18,134 nucleotides of DNA from FEN-1073 sp050010135 (GCA_050010135.1 JBEKLP010000060.1:1-18134); one strand, 5' to 3'. Numbered from the stretch's first letter, positions 6,472 through 13,202 are shown. The notes: a model not told the origin generated them from the letters alone. Program-made: numbers and translations.

Positions 6472-6786
6472 TTAGTTTGTAGTGATTTTTTGCAATGTTG
6501 AATCCGCAGTATATCCCGCAAGAAAAGCTGATTGCCATGTTTTAATAGAATCACCTAGGAATGCAAATATAACCAGAGCCACAATTAAAGAGAATACCGC
6601 TGTAACAATATATGGTCTTGCTTTCTCCCATAATCCACTTAATGTTTCCTTTATTCGCCCCCATAATGAGACATTAGTAAGAGCCTTAATTGTTGGTTTG
6701 GGTAAGTATTGTCGGATGATTGGTAATGTCACACTTACCAAGACTCCTAAAACAACATACAGATAGAGAATGTTATCGGTTGACAT
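6472..6786 (-). CDS. Hypothetical small two-TM membrane protein (cassette gene)
   Basis: I do not recognise the family. The 104-aa product has two hydrophobic helices (about residues 6-24 and 58-78) joined by a polar, basic loop (RQYLPKPTIKALTNVSLWGRIKE), and a short polar C-terminus. The start at 6786 (MSTDNILYLY) has a strong GGAGGA 4 nt upstream; the frame extends 8 codons further but without a comparable ribosome site. It is AT-richer than the neighbouring hydrolase. A core half-site E (6878-6884) lies 92 bp upstream and site C 62 bp downstream, so it would be the first cassette of the array in transcription order. A role in membrane association is all that can be said. Confidence 0.7.
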   Translation of the reverse strand: MSTDNILYLYVVLGVLVSVTLPIIRQYLPKPTIKALTNVSLWGRIKETLSGLWEKARPYIVTAVFSLIVALVIFAFLGDSIKTWQSAFLAGYTADSTLQKITTN

Positions 6787-6877
6787 ATATTCCTCCATTT
6801 CGTATATCAAAGAATGTTACGGTATTTTACGAATCGCTGTTCATCTCTAGAATATCATAATTCTTAATGAGTTTATT

Positions 6878-6884
6878 GCCCAAC
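6878..6884 (-). repeat. Integron core half-site E
   Basis: GCCCAAC, reading GTTGGGC on the minus strand, is the expected left boundary of the 104-aa cassette. Eight bases further on begins the copy-2 leader region of the full ABC-F gene. The site lacks an evident partner half. It could be the end of a lost attC, an attI-like or secondary integration point, or chance. Confidence 0.35.
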
Positions 6885-7125
6885 ATATTTCTAGACGGAA
6901 AATGCATCCATCTATAGCTGCAAGCATCTACAATTCTATGCTTTTTATTGAAATAAATCTCAAATCATAGCTCATCGGCCTTATTGCTCCATATTCCATC
7001 CATTTTCGGTTCTTTACCAACGGATCGTGCTTTGTCTTGTCGAGGCGTATGCCGATTCTCTCCATCGTCGCATTTTCTCCCTCCTAGCGTCCGCGCTATA
7101 AAGCGGTCCTCACGGTAAAACCTGA

Positions 7126-7131
7126 TATAAT
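7126..7131 (+). promoter_or_regulatory. -10 box of the ABC-F promoter
   Basis: A perfect TATAAT is conserved in the duplicate. Transcription would begin near 7138, about 24 nt before the leader ORF and 184 nt before the ABC-F start. No good -35 hexamer is found at the usual distance, which points to an activator, a divergent -35 or a lineage-specific promoter. Confidence 0.6.
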
Positions 7132-7161
7132 TGCGGTTGCTCGATCGAAAGGAATCCTCGA

Positions 7162-7182
7162 ATGCGCATTAGCGACCTGTAA
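7162..7182 (+). CDS. Leader peptide ORF MRISDL (copy 2)
   Basis: This six-codon ORF is identical in all seven codons to the one at 4557 and is preceded by the same AAAGGA at 8 nt spacing. It sits between a -10 box and an intrinsic terminator in front of an ABC-F gene. By analogy with studied ABC-F leaders, in which a drug-stalled ribosome prevents terminator formation, it is the likely drug-sensing element. The residue or codon at which stalling would occur cannot be read from sequence alone. Confidence 0.6.
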   Translation: MRISDL

Positions 7183-7193
7183 AGTCGGTTTTT

Positions 7194-7202
7194 CCTGGGC
7201 AG
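7194..7202 (+). promoter_or_regulatory. Candidate antiterminator element
   Basis: CCTGGGCAG starts 12 nt after the leader stop codon. Its first eight bases can pair with TGCCCA-c-GG (7285-7293), the 3' half of the terminator, and would so block the terminator stem. TTCCTGGGCAG is kept at the same distance from the stop in copy 1 (4588-4598), although the DNA on both sides has diverged. The pairing is drawn by hand, not computed. Confidence 0.4.
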
Positions 7203-7272
7203 ATCCCCTGCTGCGAAGGCGTGCGTTCCGCCGCCATGCAGTACCCGGCGATTTCGCCGAGTATGCCGATCG

Positions 7273-7303
7273 ACCGTGGAGCTTTGCCCACGGTTTTTGT
7301 TTT
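7273..7303 (+). terminator. Attenuator terminator upstream of ABC-F
   Basis: The stem ACCGTGG (7273-7279) / CCACGGT (7288-7294) has loop AGCTTTGC and tail TTTTTGTTT. It ends 19 nt before the ABC-F start codon and would stop transcripts before the gene unless the leader is refolded. It is conserved in copy 1. Confidence 0.8.
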
Positions 7304-7321
7304 CCCAAGAACAGGTCGCAT

Positions 7322-8959
7322 ATGCTTTCCGCAATTCAAATCAACAAATCATTCGGCGATAACGTCATCCTCGAGAACGTCAGCTTCAACCTAAACCCGG
7401 GCGACCGGCTGGGGCTGATCGGCCCGAACGGCTGCGGTAAAACCACCCTGCTGCGAATCCTCGCGGGTATCGAGCGCCCGGATTCCGGGACCGTGCGTAA
7501 ACCGAACAATCTCCGCATCGGATACCTCCCGCAAGGGCTGGAACTGCCGGAGGGAGAAACCATCGGCGGTTATCTGAACCGCGCGCAGGGCGGCTTGTCC
7601 GGACTTGTGGATGACGTGGAACGTCTGGCGGCGGAACTGGCTATCACACCGGAAGACCGCGCTATCCTGGCCGCCTACGACGATGCGCTTGCGCGCCTGG
7701 CCGCCGTCTCACAAAACGGAGGCCCTGGCATAACCGCCGGCACGCTCGCTGCCCTCGGCCTGGATCAGTTCGCGGCGGATACGAGCGTTTCCAACCTCAG
7801 CGGCGGCCAGAAAACGCGGCTCGCGCTCGGCGGGGTGCTGCTCTCCCGCCCGCAACTCCTGCTCCTGGACGAACCCACCAACCATCTCGACCTTCCCATG
7901 CTGGAATGGCTTGAAGAATGGCTCGCATCCTCCCGCGGGGGCGCGCTGATCGTCTCGCACGACCGCGCGTTTCTCGACCGGACGGTAAACCGGATCTTGG
8001 AGCTGGATCCGCATACGCACGCCATGCGCGAATACGCCGGCAACTACTCCGCCTATTGGGAAGCAAAGATGGCCGAGCGCAAGCGGCAGTGGCAGTCATA
8101 CACCGATCAGCGCCAGGAGATCGCAGAGCTTCAGAGCGCGGCCCGGCACTTGCGCGGGCTCGCCCGGTTCCACAAGGGCGGCAAGGCGGACACCAAGGAC
8201 GGATTCGCCAGCGGGTTCTTCGCCGGCCGCGGGGCGGGCACTCTCCAGCGCGCCAAGAATATCGAGCGGCGCATCGAAATGATATTAAATGAAGACCGGA
8301 TCGACAAACCCCGCCAGGATTGGCAGATGAAACTGGAATTCGATCCGGCCGAGACCGGCGGGAACGACGTCTTATCCCTCGACGATCTGGCCGTCGGGTA
8401 CGGAGAGAATATTCTGCTCGCGAACATGAACCTCCGCATCCGGCGCGGAGCCCGCGTCGTGCTCACCGGCGCAAACGGAAGCGGCAAGACCACGCTGCTC
8501 CGCACCGTCGCCGGAACGATCCCGCCGCTTGCGGGCCGGGTGCGGTTGGGCGCGGGCGTTAGGGTGGGCTTCATGGCGCAGGAACAGGAAACCCTCGACC
8601 CGGCGCGCAGCGCGCTCGACATCGTGCGCTCCGAGGCCGCCTCGGACGAAACCGAAGCGCGCCGCTTTCTGCATTACTTCCTCTTTTCCGGCGACGACGT
8701 CTTCGTCCCGGCCGGGTCGCTCTCCTACGGGGAACGCGCGCGGCTGCTGCTCGCGCTGCTCGTGGCCCGCGGCTGTAACTTTCTGCTGCTGGACGAACCG
8801 GTCAACCACCTGGATATCCCCTCGCGCTCGCGTTTCGAACAGGCGCTGGCTGCTTTTGAGGGAACGGTGCTTGTAGTAGTCCACGATCGTTACTTTATAG
8901 AAAGGATGGCGAGTGAAGTTTGGAGCGTGGTGGAAGGCAGTGTCCGGAAATTAAGTTAA
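7322..8959 (+). CDS. ABC-F ATPase, probable antibiotic-resistance ribosome-protection protein
   Basis: This 545-aa protein has two ATPase domains and no membrane segments. Domain 1 has Walker A GPNGCGKT (34-41), signature LSGGQ (159-163) and Walker B DEPTNHLD (183-190). A charged linker (about 225-335, with KGGKADTKDG and ERRIE helices) is the P-site tRNA-interaction motif that reaches into the ribosome. Domain 2 has GANGSGKTT (from 383), LSYGERAR (from 467) and DEPVNHLD (from 491). ABC-F proteins act on ribosomes in the cytoplasm; some displace bound antibiotics and others are translation factors. The attenuator leader with a drug-sensing-type small ORF, and the length close to VmlR-type proteins, favour the resistance role; the drug class is unknown. 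The ribosome site before the ATG is modest (ACAGG). It is monocistronic and faces repeat-rich DNA downstream. Confidence 0.92.
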   Translation: MLSAIQINKSFGDNVILENVSFNLNPGDRLGLIGPNGCGKTTLLRILAGIERPDSGTVRKPNNLRIGYLPQGLELPEGETIGGYLNRAQGGLSGLVDDVERLAAELAITPEDRAILAAYDDALARLAAVSQNGGPGITAGTLAALGLDQFAADTSVSNLSGGQKTRLALGGVLLSRPQLLLLDEPTNHLDLPMLEWLEEWLASSRGGALIVSHDRAFLDRTVNRILELDPHTHAMREYAGNYSAYWEAKMAERKRQWQSYTDQRQEIAELQSAARHLRGLARFHKGGKADTKDGFASGFFAGRGAGTLQRAKNIERRIEMILNEDRIDKPRQDWQMKLEFDPAETGGNDVLSLDDLAVGYGENILLANMNLRIRRGARVVLTGANGSGKTTLLRTVAGTIPPLAGRVRLGAGVRVGFMAQEQETLDPARSALDIVRSEAASDETEARRFLHYFLFSGDDVFVPAGSLSYGERARLLLALLVARGCNFLLLDEPVNHLDIPSRSRFEQALAAFEGTVLVVVHDRYFIERMASEVWSVVEGSVRKLS

Positions 8960-8961
8960 CG

Positions 8962-8990
8962 ACGATAGACCATGGACGATGGACCATAGA
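8962..8990. repeat. GACCATGGAC-type word cluster after ABC-F
   Basis: Immediately after the ABC-F stop the sequence runs through overlapping words such as GACCATGGAC and GGACCATAGA. The same words form the ends of the two larger repeats at 9066-9268 and 10029-10245. No terminator is evident here. Confidence 0.6.
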
Positions 8991-8998
8991 TAGGAGTC

Positions 8999-9050
8999 TA
9001 TGCCTCAAAGGGGCATCGTATAAAAGCGCGGGGATTTATCCCCGCGTGGG
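8999..9050. repeat. REP-like double hairpin, copy 1
   Basis: A small hairpin ATGCC...GGCAT (9000-9016) is followed by a perfect stem CGCGGGGA-TTTA-TCCCCGCG (9027-9046). The same pair, in the opposite orientation and about three-quarters identical by eye, lies at 16061-16109. Two unlinked copies of a paired hairpin of this size indicate a dispersed extragenic palindromic repeat. Confidence 0.7.
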
Positions 9051-9065
9051 CGCGGATGATTGATT

Positions 9066-9268
9066 ATCGACCATAGACAACGGACAATAGACCATCGCCG
9101 AATCAGGGCTTCGGTTGAATTAGCCGATGATACACGTTCGATTATTCTTGATTTCAGGCGGTTCGGTGAACCGATCCAGGCTGCTTATGGGCCAGACCGC
9201 ATATCAAAGGTCGATTCATTTGCAGCGCGGAATCGACTATGGTCAATGGTCCATAGTCGATGGTCGTT
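9066..9268 (+). repeat. MITE-like element, left copy
   Basis: A core of about 150 bp (9091-9240) is bordered on both sides by inverted GACCAT-type words (GACCATAGAC on the left; TATGGTCAATGGTCC on the right). Within it lies the palindrome CGGTTCGGTGAACCG (9159-9173). The reverse complement of the core aligns along its whole length with 10051-10202. It has no coding capacity. It separates the ABC-F gene from the end of the methyltransferase gene. Confidence 0.65.
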
Positions 9269-9269
9269 T

Positions 9270-9953
9270 TTACCAGACGCCCGGCAGCAGCCGGTACCGC
9301 ACCTGACGAGCGTATTCGGCATAACCCGGCAGCTCCGTTTGCAGCGTGCGATCCTCGAGCGCGGTGCGGAGAATGAGCAGGAAGACGTTCCCGAGGCTGA
9401 TGATCAGCGCTCCCCAGGATGCAAGCATGACCGGGATGGCCAGTTCAAACGCGATCATTCCCAGGTAGCTGGGATGGCGCGCAAACCGGTACGGCCCTCC
9501 CGCGGCGACCGCGTGGCCGCGGTCGGACTGGATCCGCACGATCTGTGAGTAGAATTTATTGTTGGCTACCGCCCATGGGATAATGGCGTATCCCAGGAAA
9601 CTTACGATCAGAGCCGCAATTTGAACCCCGGCGGGAAACCCTCCCGTCCAGCCGTAGCGCTGATCCAGCCCGGCGACGATATAACGCGCCGCTTGTAAAA
9701 GGCGGACCGTGCTCATGATCGCGGTATCCCAAAGCTTAGCTCCCTTGGGGGGAGCGAGGCGTTCCGCCGCAAGGTCCGGATAACGGCGGAACATGATGAA
9801 ACCCATCGATGCCATCATGGCCGCGTTCACCGCGAGCATCCCCCAGGCCGGCCACCAGTCGATTTTCCCGGCGGACCAGAATAAGATCACGCCTCCGCCG
9901 ACGAGGCTCAGGACTGCGTCCAGGATGTAGCGCGCGATGAGTTTTCTATCCAC
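9270..9953 (-). CDS. Isoprenylcysteine carboxyl methyltransferase (ICMT/PEMT)-family membrane protein
   Basis: This is a polytopic methyltransferase-family protein of about 228 aa. The C-terminal family signature is clear: GGPYRFARHPSYLGMI, then EDRTLQTELPGYAEYARQ and the ending VRYRLLPGVW. In this family the ARHP...ED...GY.EY region binds S-adenosylmethionine at the membrane face. Several hydrophobic helices precede it. The substrate is unknown: bacterial members methylate lipids or small molecules rather than prenylated proteins. I chose the GTG start at 9953 (reading VDRKLIARYI) because an upstream GGAG lies 10 nt away. The open frame to 10055 begins in repeat DNA and its first residues are encoded by the element. 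The gene is enclosed by two inverted copies of the MITE-like repeat. Confidence 0.85.
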   Translation of the reverse strand: MDRKLIARYILDAVLSLVGGGVILFWSAGKIDWWPAWGMLAVNAAMMASMGFIMFRRYPDLAAERLAPPKGAKLWDTAIMSTVRLLQAARYIVAGLDQRYGWTGGFPAGVQIAALIVSFLGYAIIPWAVANNKFYSQIVRIQSDRGHAVAAGGPYRFARHPSYLGMIAFELAIPVMLASWGALIISLGNVFLLILRTALEDRTLQTELPGYAEYARQVRYRLLPGVW

Positions 9954-10028
9954 GGGTCGGTTTCTCCGGTGCAACGATACACCGATTGGCACATTTTCGC
10001 TTGCCGGCCGTCCGGCGCCTGTAGAATG

Positions 10029-10245
10029 GACTATGGACTTTTGACCATAGACCATGGCCGATTCTGCACTGCAAGTAGGTCAATATTTAATATACGGCCC
10101 GTCCAGTAAACAGTCGGGATCGGTTCACCGAACCGACTGACGTTATGAATTATCGAACGCGTACTATCGGCTAATTCAACCGTAGTACTGATTCAACGAT
10201 GGTCCATCGTCCATGGTCTGCGGTCCATGGTCCATCGTCAATGGT
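10029..10245 (-). repeat. MITE-like element, right (inverted) copy
   Basis: This is the reverse-complement partner of 9066-9268. The core 10051-10202 contains CGGTTCACCGAACCG (10121-10135) and the shared TCGGCTAATTCAACCG stretch. The ends are again built from GACCAT/GGTCCAT words (10029-10055 and 10197-10245). By eye the cores are about 75% identical, so this is not a recent copy. Together the two elements bracket the methyltransferase gene. Confidence 0.65.
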
Positions 10246-10276
10246 CTTTAGAATCGAGATCGGTGATAATACTGGA

Positions 10277-10756
10277 ATGGAAAAACCGCAAAGGCCCGGC
10301 CTCTCCCTCCGCCCCTTCCGCCCGGAGGATCAAACCCAAGCCGAGGATCTAATCCTGGAAGGATTGAAAGAGCACTGGGGGTCGATCGACACGCAGCGGA
10401 ATCCGGATCTCGACGACATCGCTGCCTCCTACACCCGAGGATTCTTCCTGGTCGCCGCTTTGGGCGACCGAATCGTCGCAACCGGAGCACTCATCCCGCG
10501 CGCCGCCGGGGTGGCGGAGATCGTGAGGATGTCGGTTGCGCGCGCCGAGCGCCGCCGGGGGATCGGAAGCGCCGTCCTCCGCCGGCTCCTGGAGGATGCC
10601 AAAGCCGCGGGCTATCAAAAGATCATCCTCGAGACCACTGCCACCTGGGATGAAGCGATCGCTTTCTATCAGAAGCACGGCTTTCGATTTACGCACCTGC
10701 GCGGAGGAGACACCTTTTTCGCCCTCGACTTGTCTCCTATGGATGCTTCCGCCTGA
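10277..10756 (+). CDS. GNAT-family N-acetyltransferase
   Basis: This 159-aa single-domain protein transfers an acetyl group from acetyl-CoA; the acceptor is unknown. The acetyl-CoA-binding motif A is VRMSVARAERRRGIGSAVLR (about 83-102), with the R/QxxGxG/A-type loop RRGIGSA at 93-99. Motif B (WDEAIAFYQKHGF, 124-136) follows in the usual place. Members with this arrangement modify small molecules, antibiotics or protein N-termini. The frame is open from 10199, but those codons lie in the repeat element, so I prefer the ATG at 10277 (MEKPQRPGLS), although its ribosome site is weak. It is followed by a 95-bp gap before proB, probably with a separate promoter. Confidence 0.85.
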   Translation: MEKPQRPGLSLRPFRPEDQTQAEDLILEGLKEHWGSIDTQRNPDLDDIAASYTRGFFLVAALGDRIVATGALIPRAAGVAEIVRMSVARAERRRGIGSAVLRRLLEDAKAAGYQKIILETTATWDEAIAFYQKHGFRFTHLRGGDTFFALDLSPMDASA

Positions 10757-10807
10757 CCGTAGCATGCCGCGCTGAACCATTCCGGCGTTTTCAATATTTT
10801 TCTGTGG

Positions 10808-10813
10808 TATAAC
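10808..10813 (+). promoter_or_regulatory. Candidate -10 of the proB promoter
   Basis: TATAAC lies 38 nt before the proB start in a locally AT-rich stretch between two GC-rich genes. The upstream hexamer TTTTCA at 15-16 bp spacing is only a weak -35. Confidence 0.35.
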
Positions 10814-10851
10814 CAATTCGAAAGGAAATTTCCCCCTAGGACGGAGAAGGG

Positions 10852-11958
10852 ATGTCTTTTCACCGCATCGTCATCAAGCTCGGCACCTCCACGCTCACCG
10901 CCGGCACCCCGCACCTCTCCATGCCACACCTGGTGGAGATCGCGCGCCAGACGGCGGCGCTGCGCGAACGCGGCAGCGAGGTGCTGCTCGTCACGTCCGG
11001 CGCGATGGCGGCCGGCCGCGAGCGGCTCGGCTTCCCCCAGCTGCCCAAGGGGCTGCCCGCCAAACAGATGCTGGCCGCGATCGGTCAGCCGCGGCTGATG
11101 GCGCTCTACGAGCAGGTCTTCGGCATATATTCCCTGACCATCGCCCAGGTGCTGCTTACCCGCGCGGACCTGGCCGACCGCCGGCGCTACCTGAATTCGC
11201 GCAACACGCTCACCGCGCTGCTCGATCAGGGCGCGATCCCGATCATCAACGAAAACGACACCGTCGCCACCGAAGAGATCCGCGTGGGCGACAACGATAA
11301 CCTCTCGGCGCTGGTGGCCAACCTCATCGACGCCGACCTGCTGCTGCTGCTCACCGACCAGGTGGGGCTATACACCGCCGACCCGCGTTCCGATCCGGAC
11401 GCGATCCTCGTCAACGAGGTGGGGGAGCCCGAGATTCCCAAATCGCTGTGGGAAGCGGCCAAGGGGACCGAGAGCGAGCTGGGGACCGGCGGGATGCTGA
11501 CCAAACTTCAGGCGGCGGACCTGGCGCGGCGCTCCGGCACGATGGTGGTCATCGCTGCGGGGGACATGCCCGACGTGCTGCTGCGCGCGTCGGCCGGCGA
11601 GTCCGTCGGCACGCGCTTCCTCCCGGTGGCGAGCTCGGTGGAGAGCCGCAAGCGCTACATCCTCGCCGGCGGGCGCGCCTCCGACGCGGTGCGGGTTGAT
11701 CCCGGCGCGGCGCAGGCACTTGCGCGCGGGAGCTCGCTCCTGCCGGTGGGGGTCAAGTCGGTGGAGGGTGCCTTTGAGCGCGGGGATTCGATCCGCGTGC
11801 TGGAATCCGGCGGGCGCGAGATCGCTCGCGGAATTTCCAATTACGGCTCAAGCGAGCTTGTCCGCATCATCGGCAGGAAATCCGACGAGATCGAGGAGAT
11901 CCTCGGATTCAATTTCGGCGACGAAGTCATCCACCGCAACGATCTGGTCATCCTCTGA
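10852..11958 (+). CDS. proB: Glutamate 5-kinase
   Basis: It phosphorylates L-glutamate to gamma-glutamyl phosphate, the first step of proline synthesis, in the cytoplasm. The 368-aa length matches ProB with both domains: an amino-acid-kinase domain (about 1-255) opening with HRIVIKLGTSTLT, with LLVTSGAMAAGRERLG, PIINENDTVATEEIRVGDND and the lysine-containing GTGGMLTKLQAA; then a PUA domain (about 275-365) opening with SRKRYILAGGRA. The start has GGAG 5 nt upstream. In most bacteria proB adjoins proA; here an alpha/beta hydrolase and a YdeI-family gene come between, all on the same strand, with gaps large enough for separate promoters. Feedback inhibition by proline is a family property. Confidence 0.97.
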   Translation: MSFHRIVIKLGTSTLTAGTPHLSMPHLVEIARQTAALRERGSEVLLVTSGAMAAGRERLGFPQLPKGLPAKQMLAAIGQPRLMALYEQVFGIYSLTIAQVLLTRADLADRRRYLNSRNTLTALLDQGAIPIINENDTVATEEIRVGDNDNLSALVANLIDADLLLLLTDQVGLYTADPRSDPDAILVNEVGEPEIPKSLWEAAKGTESELGTGGMLTKLQAADLARRSGTMVVIAAGDMPDVLLRASAGESVGTRFLPVASSVESRKRYILAGGRASDAVRVDPGAAQALARGSSLLPVGVKSVEGAFERGDSIRVLESGGREIARGISNYGSSELVRIIGRKSDEIEEILGFNFGDEVIHRNDLVIL

Positions 11959-11979
11959 TCATCAATAAACCGTTTGGGA

Positions 11980-11997
11980 ATTCCGCGAGAGCGGAAT
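11980..11997 (+). other. Hairpin after proB
   Basis: ATTCCGC-GAGA-GCGGAAT forms a perfect 7-bp stem with a tetraloop, 21 bp after the proB stop codon. No U-run follows, so it is at best a weak terminator or an mRNA 3' stabiliser. Confidence 0.4.
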
Positions 11998-12114
11998 AAC
12001 GCTGAACTTTAAGGGTCTTCCAAGCCCGGGGGTGGACCGGCCTGGGTTCCATCATCCGATTTTTAAAATAATCATTCGACACTGCTTTCCAGTCCCCAGC
12101 CTACCAGGTGGATT

Positions 12115-13101
12115 ATGGAACAACATCGAAAGCCCAGAATATCCAGAAAACGAATCATCGTCGGCGCTTTTCTCGCCCTGTTGATCATCGCGATTGCTTT
12201 TATCGGCTTCGCGAACTTCGCCTACTATTCGGTTTTGCCTGCCGACCTGCCCTGCCGCAACTGTTCCGGGGACGCGAAGGCAATTTCCGTCGGGGGATTC
12301 GATCTCTACTACCGGGAAACGGGGCCGGCTTCCGATCCGGTTCCGGTCGTGCTGCTGCACGGCGGCCCGGGGCATTCCAGCCTGAGCTTCAAACAGGGAT
12401 TCGATTTCCTGGCGCGGGATCACCGCGTGATTTATTACGATCAGCGCGGTTCCGGAAACTCGCAGATCAAACCCGACCCGTCGCTCTACACGATCGACCT
12501 GCTCGTGCAGGAACTGGAATCCATCCGGCGGGATGTGCTCCACGCGGATAAGATTATTGTGATCGGCCATTCCGCCGGCGGCGCGCTGGCGCAACGCTAT
12601 GCCCTGGCTTACCCCGAACACGTCCAGCTGATGGTATTGATTTCGTCGATCCGGATCAACAACGGGGTCGGCCTACCGCTGCTGTGGGATGCGTTCAGCC
12701 CGGTGTTGTATGCCGTGGGGCCCGGCTTCCCGCCGGCCGATCCCGGACAGGCCGACGCGTGGTTTTCGAAATTGAATTTATTGACCTCGCTTCCGCGATT
12801 GGCCGATCCGGCGAACCGGAGCCTCATCGAGGACTCGGGGTACATTTCCTTCGCGACCTGGCGCGAAGTTTCCCGCTCGCTGGAAGGGCCGGACTACAGC
12901 GGCGCTCTCCGCAAGCTGCCGGTGAAAACTCTCGTCGCGTACGGCGCGGCGGACGGCGCTGCCACGGGCAAAGCCAACGCGTCCGCCATTTGCGATTTGC
13001 TTCCGGACTGCACGCTCGCCGGTTTCGAACATAGCGGACATTGGCCCTTCCTGGAGGAGCCGGTCAAGTTCGAGGAAGTGTTATCGTCTTTTCTTTCCTG
13101 A
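12115..13101 (+). CDS. Membrane-anchored alpha/beta hydrolase (proline-iminopeptidase-like)
   Basis: This 328-aa protein has a basic N-terminus and one hydrophobic helix (about 13-38), suggesting an anchor with the enzyme outside the cytoplasm. The fold motifs are HGGPG (82-86, oxyanion hole, characteristic of the S33 proline iminopeptidase group), DQRGSGNS (109-116), the nucleophile elbow GHSAGG with S153, D280 in AYGAADGA and H309 in EHSGHW. An aminopeptidase or esterase activity is plausible; the substrate is not determinable. AGGTGG lies just before the ATG. Its place between proB and proA is suggestive, because a proline-releasing peptidase would feed the same pool, but that is inference from position and distant similarity only. 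Confidence 0.88.
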   Translation: MEQHRKPRISRKRIIVGAFLALLIIAIAFIGFANFAYYSVLPADLPCRNCSGDAKAISVGGFDLYYRETGPASDPVPVVLLHGGPGHSSLSFKQGFDFLARDHRVIYYDQRGSGNSQIKPDPSLYTIDLLVQELESIRRDVLHADKIIVIGHSAGGALAQRYALAYPEHVQLMVLISSIRINNGVGLPLLWDAFSPVLYAVGPGFPPADPGQADAWFSKLNLLTSLPRLADPANRSLIEDSGYISFATWREVSRSLEGPDYSGALRKLPVKTLVAYGAADGAATGKANASAICDLLPDCTLAGFEHSGHWPFLEEPVKFEEVLSSFLS

Positions 13102-13202
13102 AGAATAATTCGTTCTAAACGGCCGGCGGTCTCCGCCGGCGGACCGCGGGACGCGGGATCTCGATGCCCTTCCCGTCCATTCCGGCAGGGTGACCTGGGC
13201 AC

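Larger units (their letters stand above)
2367..6884 (-). mobile_element. Integron-type cassette cluster lacking an integrase (CALIN)
   Basis: Four genes, all on the minus strand, alternate with structured spacers whose outer boxes fit RYYYAAC...GTTRRRY. Read on the minus strand, the 3' boundary of each complete site is followed 42-49 nt later by the next start codon, and two of the sites begin 17-62 nt after a stop codon. The GTTRRRY-side halves share the pattern CCCAAC-NNGC-RGCTGCA, typical of integron attC sites. Base composition changes abruptly between cassettes: the 158-aa gene is AT-rich and its neighbours are not. No tyrosine-recombinase gene of the IntI type is in the window, so it is either a CALIN or the distal part of a larger integron. 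Three sites look complete and two are half-sites. Confidence 0.65.
6892..7466 (+). repeat. Duplicate copy 2: ABC-F upstream region and first 49 codons
   Basis: This is the intact partner of the segment at 4289-4841, same orientation. It continues without interruption into the complete ABC-F gene. The conserved blocks are the -10 and leader ORF (7123-7185), an 11-base element (7192-7202) and the terminator with the ribosome-binding region (7273 onward). The stretches between them have diverged strongly and differ in length. Confidence 0.9.

Noticed and set aside
8962..9268. Possible CRISPR array
   Set aside because: The words overlap, vary and occur in both orientations, with no constant repeat-spacer period and no cas genes.
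9954..10055. Longer methyltransferase start at 10055
   Set aside because: The first codons come from the GACCAT repeat end; the family N-terminus fits the GTG at 9953.
10199..10276. Longer GNAT start at 10199
   Set aside because: Residues such as HRPWSAVHGPSS are translated repeat words; the acetyltransferase domain begins after 10277.
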